A DNA stretch of 64,000 bases from Neophaeococcomyces mojaviensis (taxonomy: Eukaryota; Ascomycota; Eurotiomycetes; Chaetothyriales): contig JAPDRQ010000011.1 of the NCBI GenBank assembly GCA_030247915.1, positions 124,001-188,000 on the forward strand, in the 5' to 3' direction. The notes beneath the pieces were generated by a model. The model was not told the origin of the DNA, searched no databases, and saw nothing but the letters and a program-made list of their open reading frames with translations. Below, piece after piece: positions 32,232-46,200 of this stretch (position 1 is its first letter; each line of letters starts with the position of its first letter). Position numbers and translations under genes: made by a program.

Positions 32232-34348
32232 TTAAATCCCCGAACTGTTCTTCATACCGTCTTCCTTGATGGCCTGAGAAGGCCGTCGAACATCCTTCAG
32301 ATCTCTTTTGATCTTTTCATCAAAATGGTAAAGAGGTTTAAGCTGTGCGTCCTTCTTCCAGAAGACATATCTTTGAATGAACCAAGGCAGCCAAGTACCC
32401 GTTTGGTATTTAGCGAAGTGGCGGAATGGCACGGCGAAGACATAGTCTAGTTCTTCGAGTGTTCTCTGCTTGGTTTCTGGGACCCAGAAGAAGATCATGA
32501 CAAGAGCAACTACGTTGAGACCACTATGCCGAGTTAGCGAGGTACGATGAAAAGCAAGGAGAAACACTTACGCATAGAAGCCGAAAGCGCCAGTTGGCGT
32601 AAACTCAGATAGGATACGAGGGAAGGAGATAGAAAGTACAGCAGCCCAAAACAAACAGGTCGCTACTGCCCAGCCCATTCCAACTTCGCGATGAGAGAGG
32701 GGGAAGACTTCTGCTGAGTAAGTGAAGGGTACTGGACCTTCGCCTGGTGAATAGAAGGCGGCGAAGAGGTAGATGAAGAAGGCGATAAGACCCAGATGTG
32801 CTGAGCTGTCCTCGGGAATGTAGAAGCAGAAGCCGGCTGCGAGCAAGGTCCAGGCCATTTGTGGAAAGGTGAAGAGTAACAGGCTGCGGCGGCCGAATGT
32901 GTCAATCGTGAAGAAAGCTGGCCATGCGAAGACAAAATTGACGAGACCGAACCCGAATGAGGCGATTAAGGCTTCACTTTGCGATGCGCCAGCCTCCGCG
33001 AAGATTGTTGAGGAGTAGAAGGCCTGGAGATATTAGTGTGCAGTCAGTATGGAAGAAGCAGTGCTTACGATGATGTTGATGCCACACATTTGCTGAGCAA
33101 TCATGACGGTAAACGAGGCAAGAGTAGCCCGTCTGACACGCGGAATGGTAAAAAGCTCCATGAATCGTTTGATGTATGTGGAGTTCCCCACGATGTCCAT
33201 TTCAATCTCAATTTGTGCATTGATATAGTAGAGATCTCTTGCCGCCATCAATTCATGATTTCGAAGCTTTTTTAGTGACTTGTAAGCTTGGCTGAACCGC
33301 TTCTTCTTTATATACCATCTTGGAGATTCTGGGCAGAAGTAGATGCCAATAGCGAGAGGGACTGCTGGGATGAATGCTGAACCAATTTGCAATCTCCATG
33401 CAATCACGCCCGTATCCTTGACAGCCAGGTTGGCACAGAAGCCCAAGAAGATGCCGAAAGCAGTCCACATTTGCCAAGACATGACGAGAGCACCACTAGG
33501 TAGAGGGTTAGCGCCAAAGGCGAGACGATAGTACCAGTAATGACTCACCGGATAGCAGCTGGGCTGTTTTCAGCAGCAAAGATCGGAACACAAGATCCTT
33601 TGAGACCCATGCCGATGCCCATAAGAAGGCGTGTGATGAGGAGTTGCTCCCATGTTTGCGTGATTGCACCTCCAATTGGGGTAATGATCAAGAAGACAGC
33701 AGAGACAAAAATGGTGCCACGACGACCGATGTAATAATTGATAGGATCCGAGAGCCAGCAACCAAGGAAGGCACTTCCGATATAAGGACCAGCGTTAACC
33801 AGGCCGACAAGCCAGTTGTCACGGTCGTGATTTGGATTGTCCGGACCAGCTGGTTCTTCACCTCCGCCGATTCCAAATTCTCGCGGAAAAGACAGGTTCG
33901 CACCGTTGGATCCGGTCTGATCCCAACCCTGGACAGCTGCACCAATAGAACATACAACGATTGTAGCATAAAGCAAAAACGGATGCTTCCACTTCCTTGT
34001 GACTTCCACACGGAGGGCAGCTTTCTCATCCTCAGTGAGGTCAAGGTTCTCGTAGTTAGCAGGGTCTTGTGCGACTAATGCACCCTTCTTGAGCAGATCC
34101 ATGTGTTCTGTAAGTCCGTTTGTAGTTGCAAAATATTCGACATCAGACATCAAAACATCTCGAGGGATGTCGCCCAGTGGGTTGGCAATCCTGACCGTAT
34201 GCTTAGTCAAAAGGCAGGCAAGCAATCAGCGAGCAACAAGGACTTACTTGGCATCGAGATTCTTATTGAGGTTGATGTCGGCAACTGATGAACGTCTGCG
34301 TTCAGCACTGCCCCCTTCCGCGTAGGCAGTAGTACCCTTTTCAGCCAT
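32232..34348 (-). CDS. MFS sugar/polyol transporter, 5 exons
   Basis: Exons 34348-34248, 34190-33549, 33495-33069, 33023-32572 and 32523-32232 join to 637 residues, all GT-AG. A cytosolic N terminus of about 100 residues precedes 12 helices. Sugar-porter motifs are GSNGANLSFP after helix 1, GCWLSDPINYYIGRRGT in loop 2-3, AAENSPAAIRGALVMSWQMWTAFGIFLG, PESPRWYIKK, QQMCGINIIAFYSS, GPVPFTYSAEVFPLSHREVGM and PETKQRTLEELDYVF. The family includes hexose, polyol and inositol carriers of the fungal plasma membrane; the substrate is not determined. It is on the same strand as the alpha-glucoside permease and GH31 genes. Confidence 0.9.
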
Positions 34349-37300
34349 GATGGAGGTCAGTCAGGAGCTTTGGACGAGTTGGGCCAAGGCGAAACACGCA
34401 GCTTTTCTAAATAAGTGCGAAGAGCAAAATAAATAGACAATGAAACAACAACTGTCACGAGCCTGGTCCAAGCTTGTTGTTCCAAGCGTGCACATATTGA
34501 ATGGAGAAATTAGGCCACCCCAACATCCTCCACCCAAACATGCTGCATCATTGCATCGATCGAGCATAGGAATTTCTTGGCTGTGGTTGGCACAAGTGCC
34601 CTCCGCATAAAGAGGGAGCGGATGATTGGATTTGACTGGGTGACTACAGGGTCAAACCTGGAGCCCCACCCCATCCAGATATGCATTCGGTAATGCGGGG
34701 GTGTGATTTTGTCAAGGCGGGACGACTATGCTTGACTGGCTCCGCAATAGAAGACCGCAATAGCCATTCTTGAAAGTTGACTGGATGGGTTCAAGGACAA
34801 GAGTGATGGTCCTCTTGGCGTCTCGGCGCCCAGGCATGGCGGAAACTGAAGTTTCATGTGATCAACCGTTGGCCAGTTTTCTCTCCTTGCCATGCGATTT
34901 AAATGCGCCTTGAAGCTATAGCTTGACTGCGAGCGATCGTCATACTGCAGATCCACTGGCCTGTCGCACGAACAATGGCTGCTGGTAATACGAAGGTATA
35001 TCTCGCGCCTCTGAGCAAATACTTAATTCGGCCGATATCATTGGGACCGGAAATTTTGCGCATATTCTCCCACCTTCTGTTCGACAGTGTGTAAACCACT
35101 TTCTGCGTACAGTGACCAAAAACATGCTCAGCATTGATCTGGTTCGAGCTCAGGCTGCTCTCCATGTTACTTAATCCAGCGTGTAACTTCCGGAAACAGA
35201 TGTTTATCAATCTTCGTATCATGAAACTGTGATATAGGCTAGTTTTGGTCGCTGTTATCGAGTGAGCCTAAGTCTTATACATTGGCTCGATTTAATTGGT
35301 GTTAATGTGTGAGTTTGGATCAAATGTTACAGGAACATGTGCGATAACAGCTTCATTCATGAAAGGCAACCGGGCTTTGATGTGCAAGTGCCCGATTGGT
35401 ACTTCAGCAAAGGTGGAGGCTGATGACGCGTTAAGGCCGCCATTGGATGCAATGCTGCAATCTCACTCCTTCGGTCCTAGATGTCTTGTGCATCTGTGCT
35501 TGCGGTAAGCACGAAAGCATATGAGAATTGGTCGAATACGATTTCGTCGTTTACGAAGAGCATTTCGAACACTTTGTTTCACGGTTGTGCTATCCCATCG
35601 ATCTTCGCTCAGCTTGTGAAGTCACGTGTCAGAGGCGATACTGCCATTTCTGGCATCTCATAATGCTTCAGATCGTACAAGAGACGATCAAAGGTGTTGG
35701 AATCACTTTACAAATCGAGAAACGATTGATTGATGCCACTGTGTCCGTTCTACGATGTTGAAAATACGACGTTGTCGTCTTTGATTACCATAAAACTGGT
35801 GCATTTCTCTAACATGGGTTTACCAACCCGTCAAAGATTTTGATAAAGAGATTTTCAGTCGTTTGCCCTGCTTCACTCTTTAGCCAGCCAGGCAAAAGCA
35901 CTTCTCCGCAGGTATGACATTGACAGACAGGCAATGCAATCCTGCCTCGTATTTCTATATGCAGTTGTCCAACGCCGGACAGGAGCCCTAACAACAAAAT
36001 TTCACCATGGTAGAAATCGGAGTATTGCACAACATGTCCATCAGTACACGACAACGACATCTTCAGCTGAAAACGCAGAGCCATTATATTGAGCATAGTG
36101 AGAATGTCGTCGGCTGCTGTGAAGTCCTTACAAGCTGACATTACGTTCACTGAAAGGCGTTGGCATGTTACGACTCTGATGGAGTGATTTCAATTCCTAC
36201 AAGATGAGCTCGATGGCATTTCTGGAGGCATGTTACATTTCATCTAACGGTACATGTAAAGAAGGTCTTCTTTCTCCCAAAGCTGCCTATGCATACAGCA
36301 GTTATGCAGAGCCTGAGTCAGGCTATTGTGAGTTCAGGAATGACCTCATTGCCCTGTTGGTGATGCCAGGACTCAGTTTTCCATAATAAGAAGATATGGG
36401 AAAGCGCTAACGCTGAGACAGTGTCTTCTCACCACGAATAACGGTCGATTACCATGGACCAATCTCACATCCGAAAGACAAGCCAAGGTCTGGTTGAGGG
36501 CCTGTTATGGAATTCTGTGTACAAACTGATCGACTCGAAGACCATGGCCTTCCACGATCGCAAAACCCAAGGCAAGTAGCTCTACTGGACGCTGTGTTAC
36601 CTCTAGCTGCAGGAGTGGAGTATCTTCGGAATATTGAAGCCGCCCCATCTTCGACCTAAACTACAACTCTAGAGATATTTTAAGGACGACGATCCTGACT
36701 ATTAGCTCTTCATGGAGATGTTCGGTAGAGGACATGGTTAGCGCATGAACGTGCCTGAACATCGGCTTCTGAAGGACCACCACGAATCGCTGGCACTAGA
36801 CTATACGATCCGTAGCGATCGATTTGGTGCCAAGACATTTACCACAAAGGTTCCGGACAACGGCAGCGATGGACAAATCCATAACACGTGGTGGTCTGTC
36901 TTAGCTGCTTCGTCTCTAATGTCTCTCATGCGTCCCACCAGATTGCTGTAGTTCTGACTGATGGCATTGCTCTGTAGGATGTATCACGTGACTCTGCCTG
37001 CCTTTCAGTCTCGGCACCACTGATAGCGCGTGTATAGTTTGTTCCACTATGCTCCGCGCAGCTGATCGGCCAATTGTATCATCCTTTACCACACTCAACT
37101 AAAGCTCATCCGACCTGTCCCCTCAGCGGCTCTCGAGCTGAAGCGTCGAAGTCTAAAATGCGCTTTGGCCCACACTCTAGGCTCTCATTGGTCCTTGGCT
37201 CAGCCATGATAGCCTGCGCACCAAGTTCCAAGGTCTCTGCAACTGCTCGCATCTCACATGCACCAACACCTGGAAAGCACACCCTCTCGACACCTCGACC

Positions 37301-37431
37301 AACATTCAATACATCAACCAGCTTCGGATAGCTTTCAACGAGTCTCCATGCAGTAAACATCGAGCAGTGTTTCTTCTTGCTTCATTTCCGGGCACGGCGT
37401 CGATGACCTGGGGAGCCATCCATAATTCATC
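34349..37431. other. 3.1-kb gene-poor interval
   Basis: No intact gene is supported. On the minus strand, about 36150-35292, stretches of open frame in three phases (one ending FDPNSHINTN before a stop) are separated by stops and shifts, which could be the remains of a decayed gene. The rest shows only short overlapping frames. Confidence 0.35.
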
Positions 37432-40400
37432 ATGCATAAGATACAGAGCAACTTCAGTCGGATGACTCCAGCGGCCTTTGGCATATCTCGCTTCCACCAG
37501 GATCTGCCGCAGACATCGCAACCATTGAGACGCCCTCCCACCTCGTCGAACATTGGCACGCCCACCGCCTCCGAGTATACCATCGTGAACTTGTCCTTCA
37601 ACGTACCTTTTGCTTCGAGCTTATCAGGACCCGATCCTGAAGAGATCCTTCATGCAAGTCCTGGGGCAAAGCAGAGGTGGACATTTCCCGCTGGAACACC
37701 GGAGGCCACGCCAATTTACAAGCTTCCGGTGCATGTACAGAATGAAGAGAGACTGCGAGGCCTATGTAGCTACATTAGCGATTCGAGTGGTGGCCGGATA
37801 CAGGCATTGGCGACTTCGACCGAACCAAAACCATCCCAGGCTATGCAGCAAAGGGCTCAAGGGTTAATCGCCAATGTTTGCATATCTGGAGAGCACGATA
37901 TCGTACACAAGTTGAGGGCCAAGGTTCTCAATGAGACTCCCATCATGATGGTAGGATAATCACGCTTGCGCCTCCGTGGTACAAGAATCTCTGACTGTTT
38001 GCAGAAATCTGCTATTGTGGATATCGATCCGAACCTGATCCTCGATGGAGCCGAAATAACGATAAGGTCCAGTGTTCTTAGCCACATTGACTTGTGTGCG
38101 AAGTACACCGGCACAGACATCTTCCTCCTGAAGTCTCGAGCTGAAGTCGACCCACAGCTGGCCAACAAGTCGTTTGAGAATGGCACTGACAGTGGGTTGG
38201 ATCAAAGATACAGAGTAAATATTTTTGGAGACGCGGAGAGCGTCGAGCATGCCAAAACGAGGACCTTGATGATGATAGACCAGATTGTGCGTATGTTGAT
38301 ATCATTAACGACTCTCTACTGACACATGTTTAGCTCAAACACAAGATAGACGTGATCAAGCTGGATTTGACGATGCACACGTTGGTCTCGGGTCGAACGG
38401 GTAAAAACATTAAACTCATCGAGTCAGCCACGAAAACCGCGATATACTTTCCGCCTCCTTTTCCCGGTGTTTTTGGTTATGTACCTCCTGGTGCGACGCG
38501 ACGAGCGCCTGACGAGATTTTCATCACTGGGGAAACTCAAGAACGAATCAATCATGCGAAGCAAAAGCTGCGGGAGCTGGTGATGAGTCTCAAACTGTTT
38601 TCAAAAGATGTCATGGTATCTGCTAGTAAGATAGACAGTATTCTTTTGGATAGGCTCGACAAAGTGCGAAGAATCATGGAAGCGAATGCGTCTCAAGTCA
38701 TGTTTCCGCAGCTTGGTAGCCAACGGGGCTTAGTTCGCGTTCAAGGCACAGATGTTCTACATGTCGAACGGACAGTCAAGGAGATCATGGCTCTAGCTGG
38801 CCAGTTCTACAGCGCTTCCTGGTGGTTAATGCTTCCAGATCCTTCGCAGGCACCGGGTTTGCGACCACCATCTTCTGAGGAAGTTCGGGCCATGCTTGGC
38901 GATGTATGCACGAACTCTGGCGCTGACATTAGCTTCGAAAAATTCACATTCACGATCAATGGCTCGGATGATGCGGTCAAGGACGCCATGCTGGTCATTA
39001 ACCAAATTCCGTTTGTCCAAAGATATCCATACCAAATTCGAGTCAAGATTGAGCTTGCAAACGAGCACAAGGAATTTGTCAGCGGCAAGAAGAATGGCAA
39101 GATCAACAAGATCATGGGCCAAAGTACGTCATTTTGTCTCTCTGAGATTTGTACTAACAGTATCAGGCAACGTACAGATCATATTTGATGGATTCAACGA
39201 GTATAACTTCTACATCGATGTGGTTGGCAGCCAATATGAGGCGACAAAGAACGGCCTAGACCTCGTTGAGCAAGAGATGCCAGCCTCAATCTCCTTCCAC
39301 GTGCCTGATCAATACCACAAACGTATCATCGGCATTGGTGGGCAACACATCCAAAGGATCATGAAGAAACATTCTGTTTTCGTCAAATTTTCCAATGCTA
39401 TGGACAGGGGCGGGAACAGCAAAGACGATGACGACGTCAAGGTCGACAATGTCATTTGCCGTACACCTGCTCGCAACGCAGAAAGCCTGGACTTTGTGAA
39501 GCAGGAAATTATGGACATGGTTGAAAAAGCTGTACGTCTCTACCCTTCTGGAATAGTTGCTGGTTTTGCTTACATTTTCAGGATGCCGAGTTCGTTTCCG
39601 AGACTGTAGTGATCAACAGACTGTATCATCGGGAATTGATCGCTAGACTTACTGAGATCGAAGAACTGGAGAAGGAATGGAATTGCAAGATTGACTTTCC
39701 GAGCACAGAGCAGGCGAGTGACGTTGTCACAATTTCTGGACCCCAATATCAAGTTCCGAAAGCGCTCGATGCTTTCCTGAAAATGGTCCCCGAGAGTCAC
39801 GAGATTGCCTTCCAGAAGACGACCGAGCTCGAGGATTTCTTCGATTCGGACGAGTTGTACAATGAGCTCCGATCGAAGATGCGTGGCCAATACGAGGTAG
39901 ACGTTCACTACAACCCAGTTTTCGGCAGCTTGCCTAAATCGGCAACGGCATCTGTGGAACGTATTGTGACACCCGCCGAGGGCCGGCTTGTGCTCACTTA
40001 CACTCGCAACAATGCTGGTGGTCTCAAAGATGCTATTGATTTTCTCATCTCACAGCTCGTCCCTCAAGGTCTCGACGCGTCAACTATCAAAGGCGCCATT
40101 CCACGACCCAAGTCCGATTCTTTTGAAGACTCACTACCTTTCTTCGAATCTAAGCTCTTGCAAAACGCACCGTCGCTGCATTTGAATGACTCTCCAACCC
40201 GTTCAGTTTTCCTTGACGGCGATTCTACACCGGTCTCAGAACGGTCATCTCTGTTTGATAAGTTGCGGAAGCCTGGTAGCATCAGCTCCTTCTCATCTTT
40301 CATGAGCCGCAAGAACCACAACAACAATCCAGGTACCTTGTTCAAGCATGCCTCATCCAATGCCAGCAAAGCTTCTCTCATTTCTATGGAAAGCCGTGAG

Positions 40401-40739
40401 AGCGGCTACAGGAATTTCTGGAACGATTCTGGCGTCAACCTTCCTGAGGAGGACGCCTCTGTTTCCTCCGTCAACGGTGGCTGGCCATCTCGATTCACTG
40501 ACCACAAGTTTCCTTTTGGCACTGGTGCCACAACGGCCGGTGATAAGACACCCCGACACGAGCCTCGGGCCAGTTTCGACTCTGGTCGCCCGCCAACATC
40601 TCACTCGTTTTCCAACAATCATCCAATGCCCATGCAAGCTCCGGCCTCCCAATCCGGCTTTTTCCACCACAACAAAAAGATGCATCACGCCAATAACATG
40701 AATGGCTCTGCACCGAATTTGCCTTTGCCTTTACGATGA
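37432..40739 (+). CDS. Multi-KH-domain RNA-binding protein (vigilin- or BicC-like), 5 exons
   Basis: Exons 37432-37950, 38005-38286, 38334-39123, 39167-39531 and 39582-40739 give 1037 residues. KH-type modules are visible: GRTGKNIKLIESATKTAIYFP near residue 288, GKKNGKINKIMGQSNVQIIF near 516, and a strong one, YHKRIIGIGGQHIQRIMKKHS, with its GIGG loop at 586-589. A further module (YHRELIARLTEIEELE) has lost the GxxG loop. The last 240 residues are Ser/Asn/Pro-rich and disordered. Such proteins bind mRNA in the cytoplasm and affect translation or stability. The first exon may be incomplete: an acceptor-like CAG lies just inside it and homologous N termini are often longer, so an upstream exon is possible. 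Confidence 0.78.
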
Positions 40740-41343
40740 TGACAACCATACCCACTCAAGTTTTGCTGTTCTGTTCTGATTAGCAATGCAACAAAAAGCG
40801 ATACCCACAGTCGACAGCATGATTACTGCTACGGATGAAATGATTTACATGGTTTACAAGGAAGCAAGATACCCTTTTGCCTAAATATGCACGAAACTAG
40901 TATGACTTTAGATGGAGTTTGGAATTTGGTGTATGTCACGGAATATATGAGTATTGCTTTTGATATGATACCACTCTGCGAAGGATGAATGAATGAACAA
41001 TTTGTTACGAGATAGAGATGAAGGTGTGAATAGTGGATGAAAGGCGAGCGTAGGAGTTCTGATGAACGGCCATGTTGAACGGTCCGCAGCCATAGAGATC
41101 AGAATGCGGAACGCTTTACCACGCACTTTGCCAGACTGATGACGACCACATCTGGCACTGAATTTTTTTGGTACCGCCGAAACTTGAAGGTGCCCATAAA
41201 TATTGACGGGAGCCATTGAATTTGCTTCACGATAGTAAACAGCATTAGTTCCGTCTCGGCCGAGAACTAACTCCGCTCGCTCACGAGTGTCCTTCGCACT
41301 GGGTGTCCATGATGCATATCTATCATGTTCTTTCAGGTACACC
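40740..41343. other. Intergenic region
   Basis: About 600 bp between two genes on the same strand; no separate gene or repeat seen. Confidence 0.4.
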
Positions 41344-42618
41344 ATGACAGACCTCCAGCAGTTATGCTACATTTCCATTATATTCGCAGTCTGGAAATCC
41401 CTGATACTCTCAATCACAACCCTTGCACCAGGACCAGGTTATGACACCTCCACAACCTTGCTACCATCGACCAGCAAACTAGTACGATGGGATGCTATCT
41501 ATTATGTACAGATAACGCAACGTGGACATGTCTTCGAGCAAGAATGGGCCTTCGGCAAAGGTCTGTCCTCGGTGCTGGCAGCTATCAGTCATGGCAATCT
41601 TAACACAACCATCATCGCTGGAATACTCCTCGCGCACATCTCCCACTACGTGTCAGTTATTTTGTTATGGAGGATAAGCAGCTCTATCTACGGCCAGTCT
41701 GGAGAGAAGGGCGAGAAAAACAATGCACCTTTCATCGCGGCATGCTTACACGTCATATCACCGGCCGGTGTGTTTTTATCGGCGCCATATTCTGAAGGCC
41801 CTTTTGCTTGTTTGAACATGTTAGGATTTTGGTTGTATGTGCAGACTCGAACAAACAACACACGAGTCTCATTGCCATTCAAGTGCTTGGCTATGGTAGC
41901 ATCCGGTATCAGCTTTGGATGCGCGACGATTATACGAAGTAATGGAATCTTGTCCGGCCTGCCTCTCCTTTTCGACGCAGTCCACTTGGCACTCCAGACG
42001 TTGCAGAACATGAGGCAGCCGTCCATATTTGCGACGCATCTTGCCCTCCTTGTTTCGGCGATACTGGGTGGCATATGCATTGCGATTGGGTTACTTCTCC
42101 CACAGTACTTTGCCTACAAGGAGTATTGTGTCTTAGGACAGTCTCAGCGACCATGGTGCGAGAAGACACTTCCGCTGATATATAGCTATGTGCAATCTCA
42201 TTATTGGTAAGTGAACTCGCTACCTTGTGACATATCGGCTAACGCTGGTAGGGGAGTCGGCTTTCTTCGTTACTGGACATTGTCTAATGTGCCTCTGTTT
42301 CTGCTAGCGACGCCTTGCCTTATCCTTCTGCTTGCCTCAAGTGCAGATGCCTTCACGTCGAGTGCCCCGAACATAGCCAGGCAATCGGCGCTAATACGTC
42401 GTGTTGCGATGCCGCAAGCCGTGCTTGCTTGCCTCGCCGTCACCAATTATCATGTACAAATAATCACTCGGTTGTGCTCTGGGTACCCTTGGCTCTACAT
42501 ATGGCTCGCCGAAAAACTGCAAAGCAGATGGAAGTATGGTCAGATTAGTGTTCGGTTCTTTGTTGTCTACGGATTGGTTCAGGCAGGACTTTTTGCCAGC
42601 TTTCTGCCTCCAGCTTAG
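41344..42618 (+). CDS. gpi18: GPI mannosyltransferase 2 (Gpi18/PIG-V), 2 exons
   Basis: Exons 41344-42206 and 42252-42618 encode 409 residues. Gpi18 adds the second mannose to the GPI anchor precursor in the ER, using dolichol-phosphate-mannose. The conserved RWDAIYY motif lies in the first luminal loop near residue 50. SPAGVFLSAPYSEGPFACLNMLGFW and CATIIRSNGILSG are family signatures. Many hydrophobic segments fit the polytopic family topology, and the second exon supplies YWTLSNVPLFLLATP and the C-terminal helices. An in-frame ATG 57 nt upstream exists, but the chosen start places the first helix at the N terminus as in homologues. Confidence 0.9.
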
Positions 42619-43251
42619 CCTAAAGTGAACTCTGTCACACACAATGTATTATCCTGGTAGCGAACACGCAAGATGGGGTCGGACTCTCTGGTTACCGCAG
42701 TCCAACGTGGCCTCTAGTCTTCTGTCGAATATAGATTCAGCGGTCATTTTGAGTTTCTGGCAGGCAGATGCTAGGCGTGTCGCACCTGCTAAACATCAAA
42801 ATACATTCTGATTGGCCACCGACGGTAGAGTGAACCCAATAAGCGCGACACAGCGTCATTCGGGTGGTCGCCGTTTGCCTTCGACACAGCTAAAAGTCGC
42901 ACATGCACGCGACCTAGAGAGAACGTGATAAATTGTGTTTGATATTTGCTCAGCGGTACTGTTGTACCCTGGGGACTATATCAAAGCATCTCTCAAAAGT
43001 AGAATCTGTATCTGCGGCCATTTTTAGGCTCAGTAACTGACGTACTACTCGCAGTCACAAGGCCTCGAGGGAGCTTGCTAAGCAGCTCATCCGTGCCTTT
43101 GGTGCATTCGTTGCCCTCACATCTGCGTCACCTTGAGTTTGCCTGTTCGCTAAAATTGTATTAGATATTGTGACTATCAGTGCCAGCCTCATACTATCTT
43201 TCTTACGCCGCTGCCGCCTCAAATGAGACCCACGACCGCCGAGTCTTGATT
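42619..43251. other. Intergenic region upstream of BLM10
   Basis: About 630 bp. It should contain the BLM10 promoter. The reading frame is open for 24 codons before the chosen ATG but starts only with GTG. No repeat seen. Confidence 0.4.
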
Positions 43252-46200
43252 ATGAACACTCCGAAACACATGGGCGACCTTGCAGAGAACCATAGCGTCC
43301 ATGGCAAAACAGCAGCCGAGATTTCACGAGCTACATCTCCTGGAGGAGACGCAGTGTACCAGAATGGTCAGGGCTCGGACTACAAAGCTCAACGCAATCG
43401 ACCTCGAACCTTCCCATACTTCCAGACCTTGCCCTACGATGTAGAAACCGAACAGAGACGGCAAGATGACTTGGCCGAGATCCTGAAACACTTGTACATC
43501 GCCGTCGATGCAGGAGACTTCACTCCAGGTGCGGTCCATTGGACAAGAGAACTGCGCAGTTGGCTGTCACTCAAGTTCGACCCGACCAAGGAGCAGAGGA
43601 TCAAGCTGATCAAGCTCTACTATGAGCTGGCCTTGGCTCCCGGCATCGAGCCCACGGTGGCCGAGCGCTTTGCGAGCATGTTCATGATGTTGACCAAGAA
43701 GAAACATTACCTCCTGCCTCGAAAGGAGCTCGTCCTCGACTGGCGACCGCTGTTCCGCGAGCTCAAGATCTTTGTGCTACCGGGCGAGTCAGGCCTGATT
43801 CAAACCACCAGTATGAAGAGAAACCCGAAGACGTTGAATAAGCTATGTGCCTTTGCCCAGCTGTACTTCAATCCTGAAGAGGTACCTGTCATATTGGAAG
43901 AGTTTCTGCCATATTTCACACTGTCCTTCGCAGAGGGTGGTTTTGTGGTTGTTGGACTGTTGAACCTGCTCGTACCCACAGCACCAGCCCCCGCCGAGAG
44001 ACTTGACCTGTTGCCGCAGAAGATCCTGCCAACGTACTTCCATCTCTGGTCCTTGATTAACAGATCACGCACCACCGACATTGCCTTCCTAGACATCCTT
44101 TCGAGAATGGCCAGGGAATCGCTGTCCATCTCCCATGTACCCTTTGGCGAGTTTGGGATATTCGAGAAAGAGCAAGCAACCTTCATCTTCACAGCGATCT
44201 TGCGCTTGCTGGAAATCCCAGTCGGCCAGTCGACCTCTCCCTACAGCCCGTTAGTCGACTTGTCCTCGGGAATGGGTATGCTCCTAGAACGAGATAGCAG
44301 GAAGCATCCAGTATCCCATCACATTGCCCGATGGATCATCATGTCGCTGTCGCCAGCATGCTTGAAGTCCGAAACGTCGGTGCTCAGCTTACTAGAGACC
44401 CTCATACAGGCCGTCGAAACATTCTTCCACCCTTCAAACTCAGGCAGCTGGACCAGAACCCTGGCACAGCTGGTCTTCTATCTTGCCGACTTCTTTGTCA
44501 TGAGATGGAACCGAGAACAGAACGGCGAGCTGGAAATCCCTGCTGAGCGAAGATTGACCCCCGAACTAAGGCGTCGTTTCGTTTTGAGTCTCAAGGATGT
44601 CATCTTTATGGGTATTTACGCCAAGAGCGGAACAGCCATGAGCTACTCATTATCTACCCTGCAGGCTCTTGCTTATCTTGAGCCGGAATTGATCCTGCCT
44701 GGTGCTTTGCAGAGAATCTACCCGTCAATGCAGGGTCTTGTGGAGGTACACAGAACAATCTCGTCGTTGAGGTCTCTGCAAGTGCTTGCGAGAACCATCA
44801 TCCGCTCCAAAGGTTATCGATGTCACGTCACAGCTCTGCTTGGGCTAGCTCTGCCTGGTATTGATGCCAACGACCTTGAGAAAACACTATACACCCTCTC
44901 CTTCTTCCAGAATGTCTGTTACAACATCCCTTTCCAGGATCTCTCTAAAGGTCGCGATGATGTTGAAGGCAGCATGCTGGCCATGCAATGGATTTCTGCT
45001 GAGATGGAAAAAATGGAGACATCTGGTTCGGACGTGGAGCTCAACTACTCAATGATGGACGAGAAAGAGGAGGAACAGATACTGGCATCATCCACAGCAG
45101 GATTCGCCGAATTCGTTACTTCTTTCTTGGGACGCGTCTTCACACTACTAGAAAACCTACCTGATGTTACTCGCTTGCGCACAGGCTCTCCAGAGGAGAA
45201 CATTGTCAACACCCTACCCGCTGCATTCATGCCCCTTCTGTCATCACTCTCAGAAGAGCTGTACGATATGGTTCTGAACAAGATTGTGGACTTTGTTGCT
45301 AATCATGTCATCCATCAAGCTCGGGATGCCATGGCATTCATCTGCAATTGCTTGTGCAAGGTCAATCCCGAAAAGGCATTGGCAAAGTTCATTCCCGTCC
45401 TCATCGGCGCTATTCGCACAGAAATCGACGAGAATGGAGCTGGTTCCACCAGAAGCGCTGCTTCTGATGTACTACCTCGCGATAGAGGGCTGGTGTGGAA
45501 TGTCAGCATGCTTTCGATGTGCGTTGTCCATGTGGGTGATGCTGTTATGAAGCATAAGCAGGAACTATTCGATATCGCTGTGTACATGCAGCAGCACTGC
45601 AAAGGTATGCCAACAGTGCACATATCAAACTTCGTCCATCATCTGCTACTGAACTTGACTGTCACCTTTACCACGGATTACAATCTGTATGAACAAGACA
45701 GAATTCAGAATGGCGTCACAGCTAAACTGTGGGGTGTTGCTGAGCCTGCCGCCACGGTAAAGCCTCACTGGCATGTTCCCAGCCCAGACGAGCTCAAGTT
45801 CGCTGTTGAGCTTTTTGAAAATCAGTCGAACACAGCTCTCGAACAGCTGACTGGCCTCATCGATGCCACCTCGAGCGTCAAACGTGACGGCAGCGGTAAG
45901 GACTGGCAGGATGAAGTCTCAAGGAATCTCGTGTTGCTTCGTCTCATGCTAGCCGGTGTATCCGTCCTCTTCGATAACAAAGGAGTCAATGAAGGATTGA
46001 CAACAACGGTGGCTGGCGTCGATGCCGACACTGCAATGAATCAGGCCAACGGCCATGCGCCAGAGGATGCCTTCGCCTCAGAAGACCACGATGCGTCCCT
46101 CGATGGCACGGATGAGACGTCTATCAAACCCTCGTTCCAATACCCTGTTGGCTATTCATTATCGCCTGACGACGATCTTTACAAGAAAATCCATAAGACT

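Noticed and set aside
35292..36150. Minus-strand gene in the 34-37 kb gap
   Set aside because: Open stretches occur in three phases with at least three stops between them and no splice sites that join them. It is at best a remnant.
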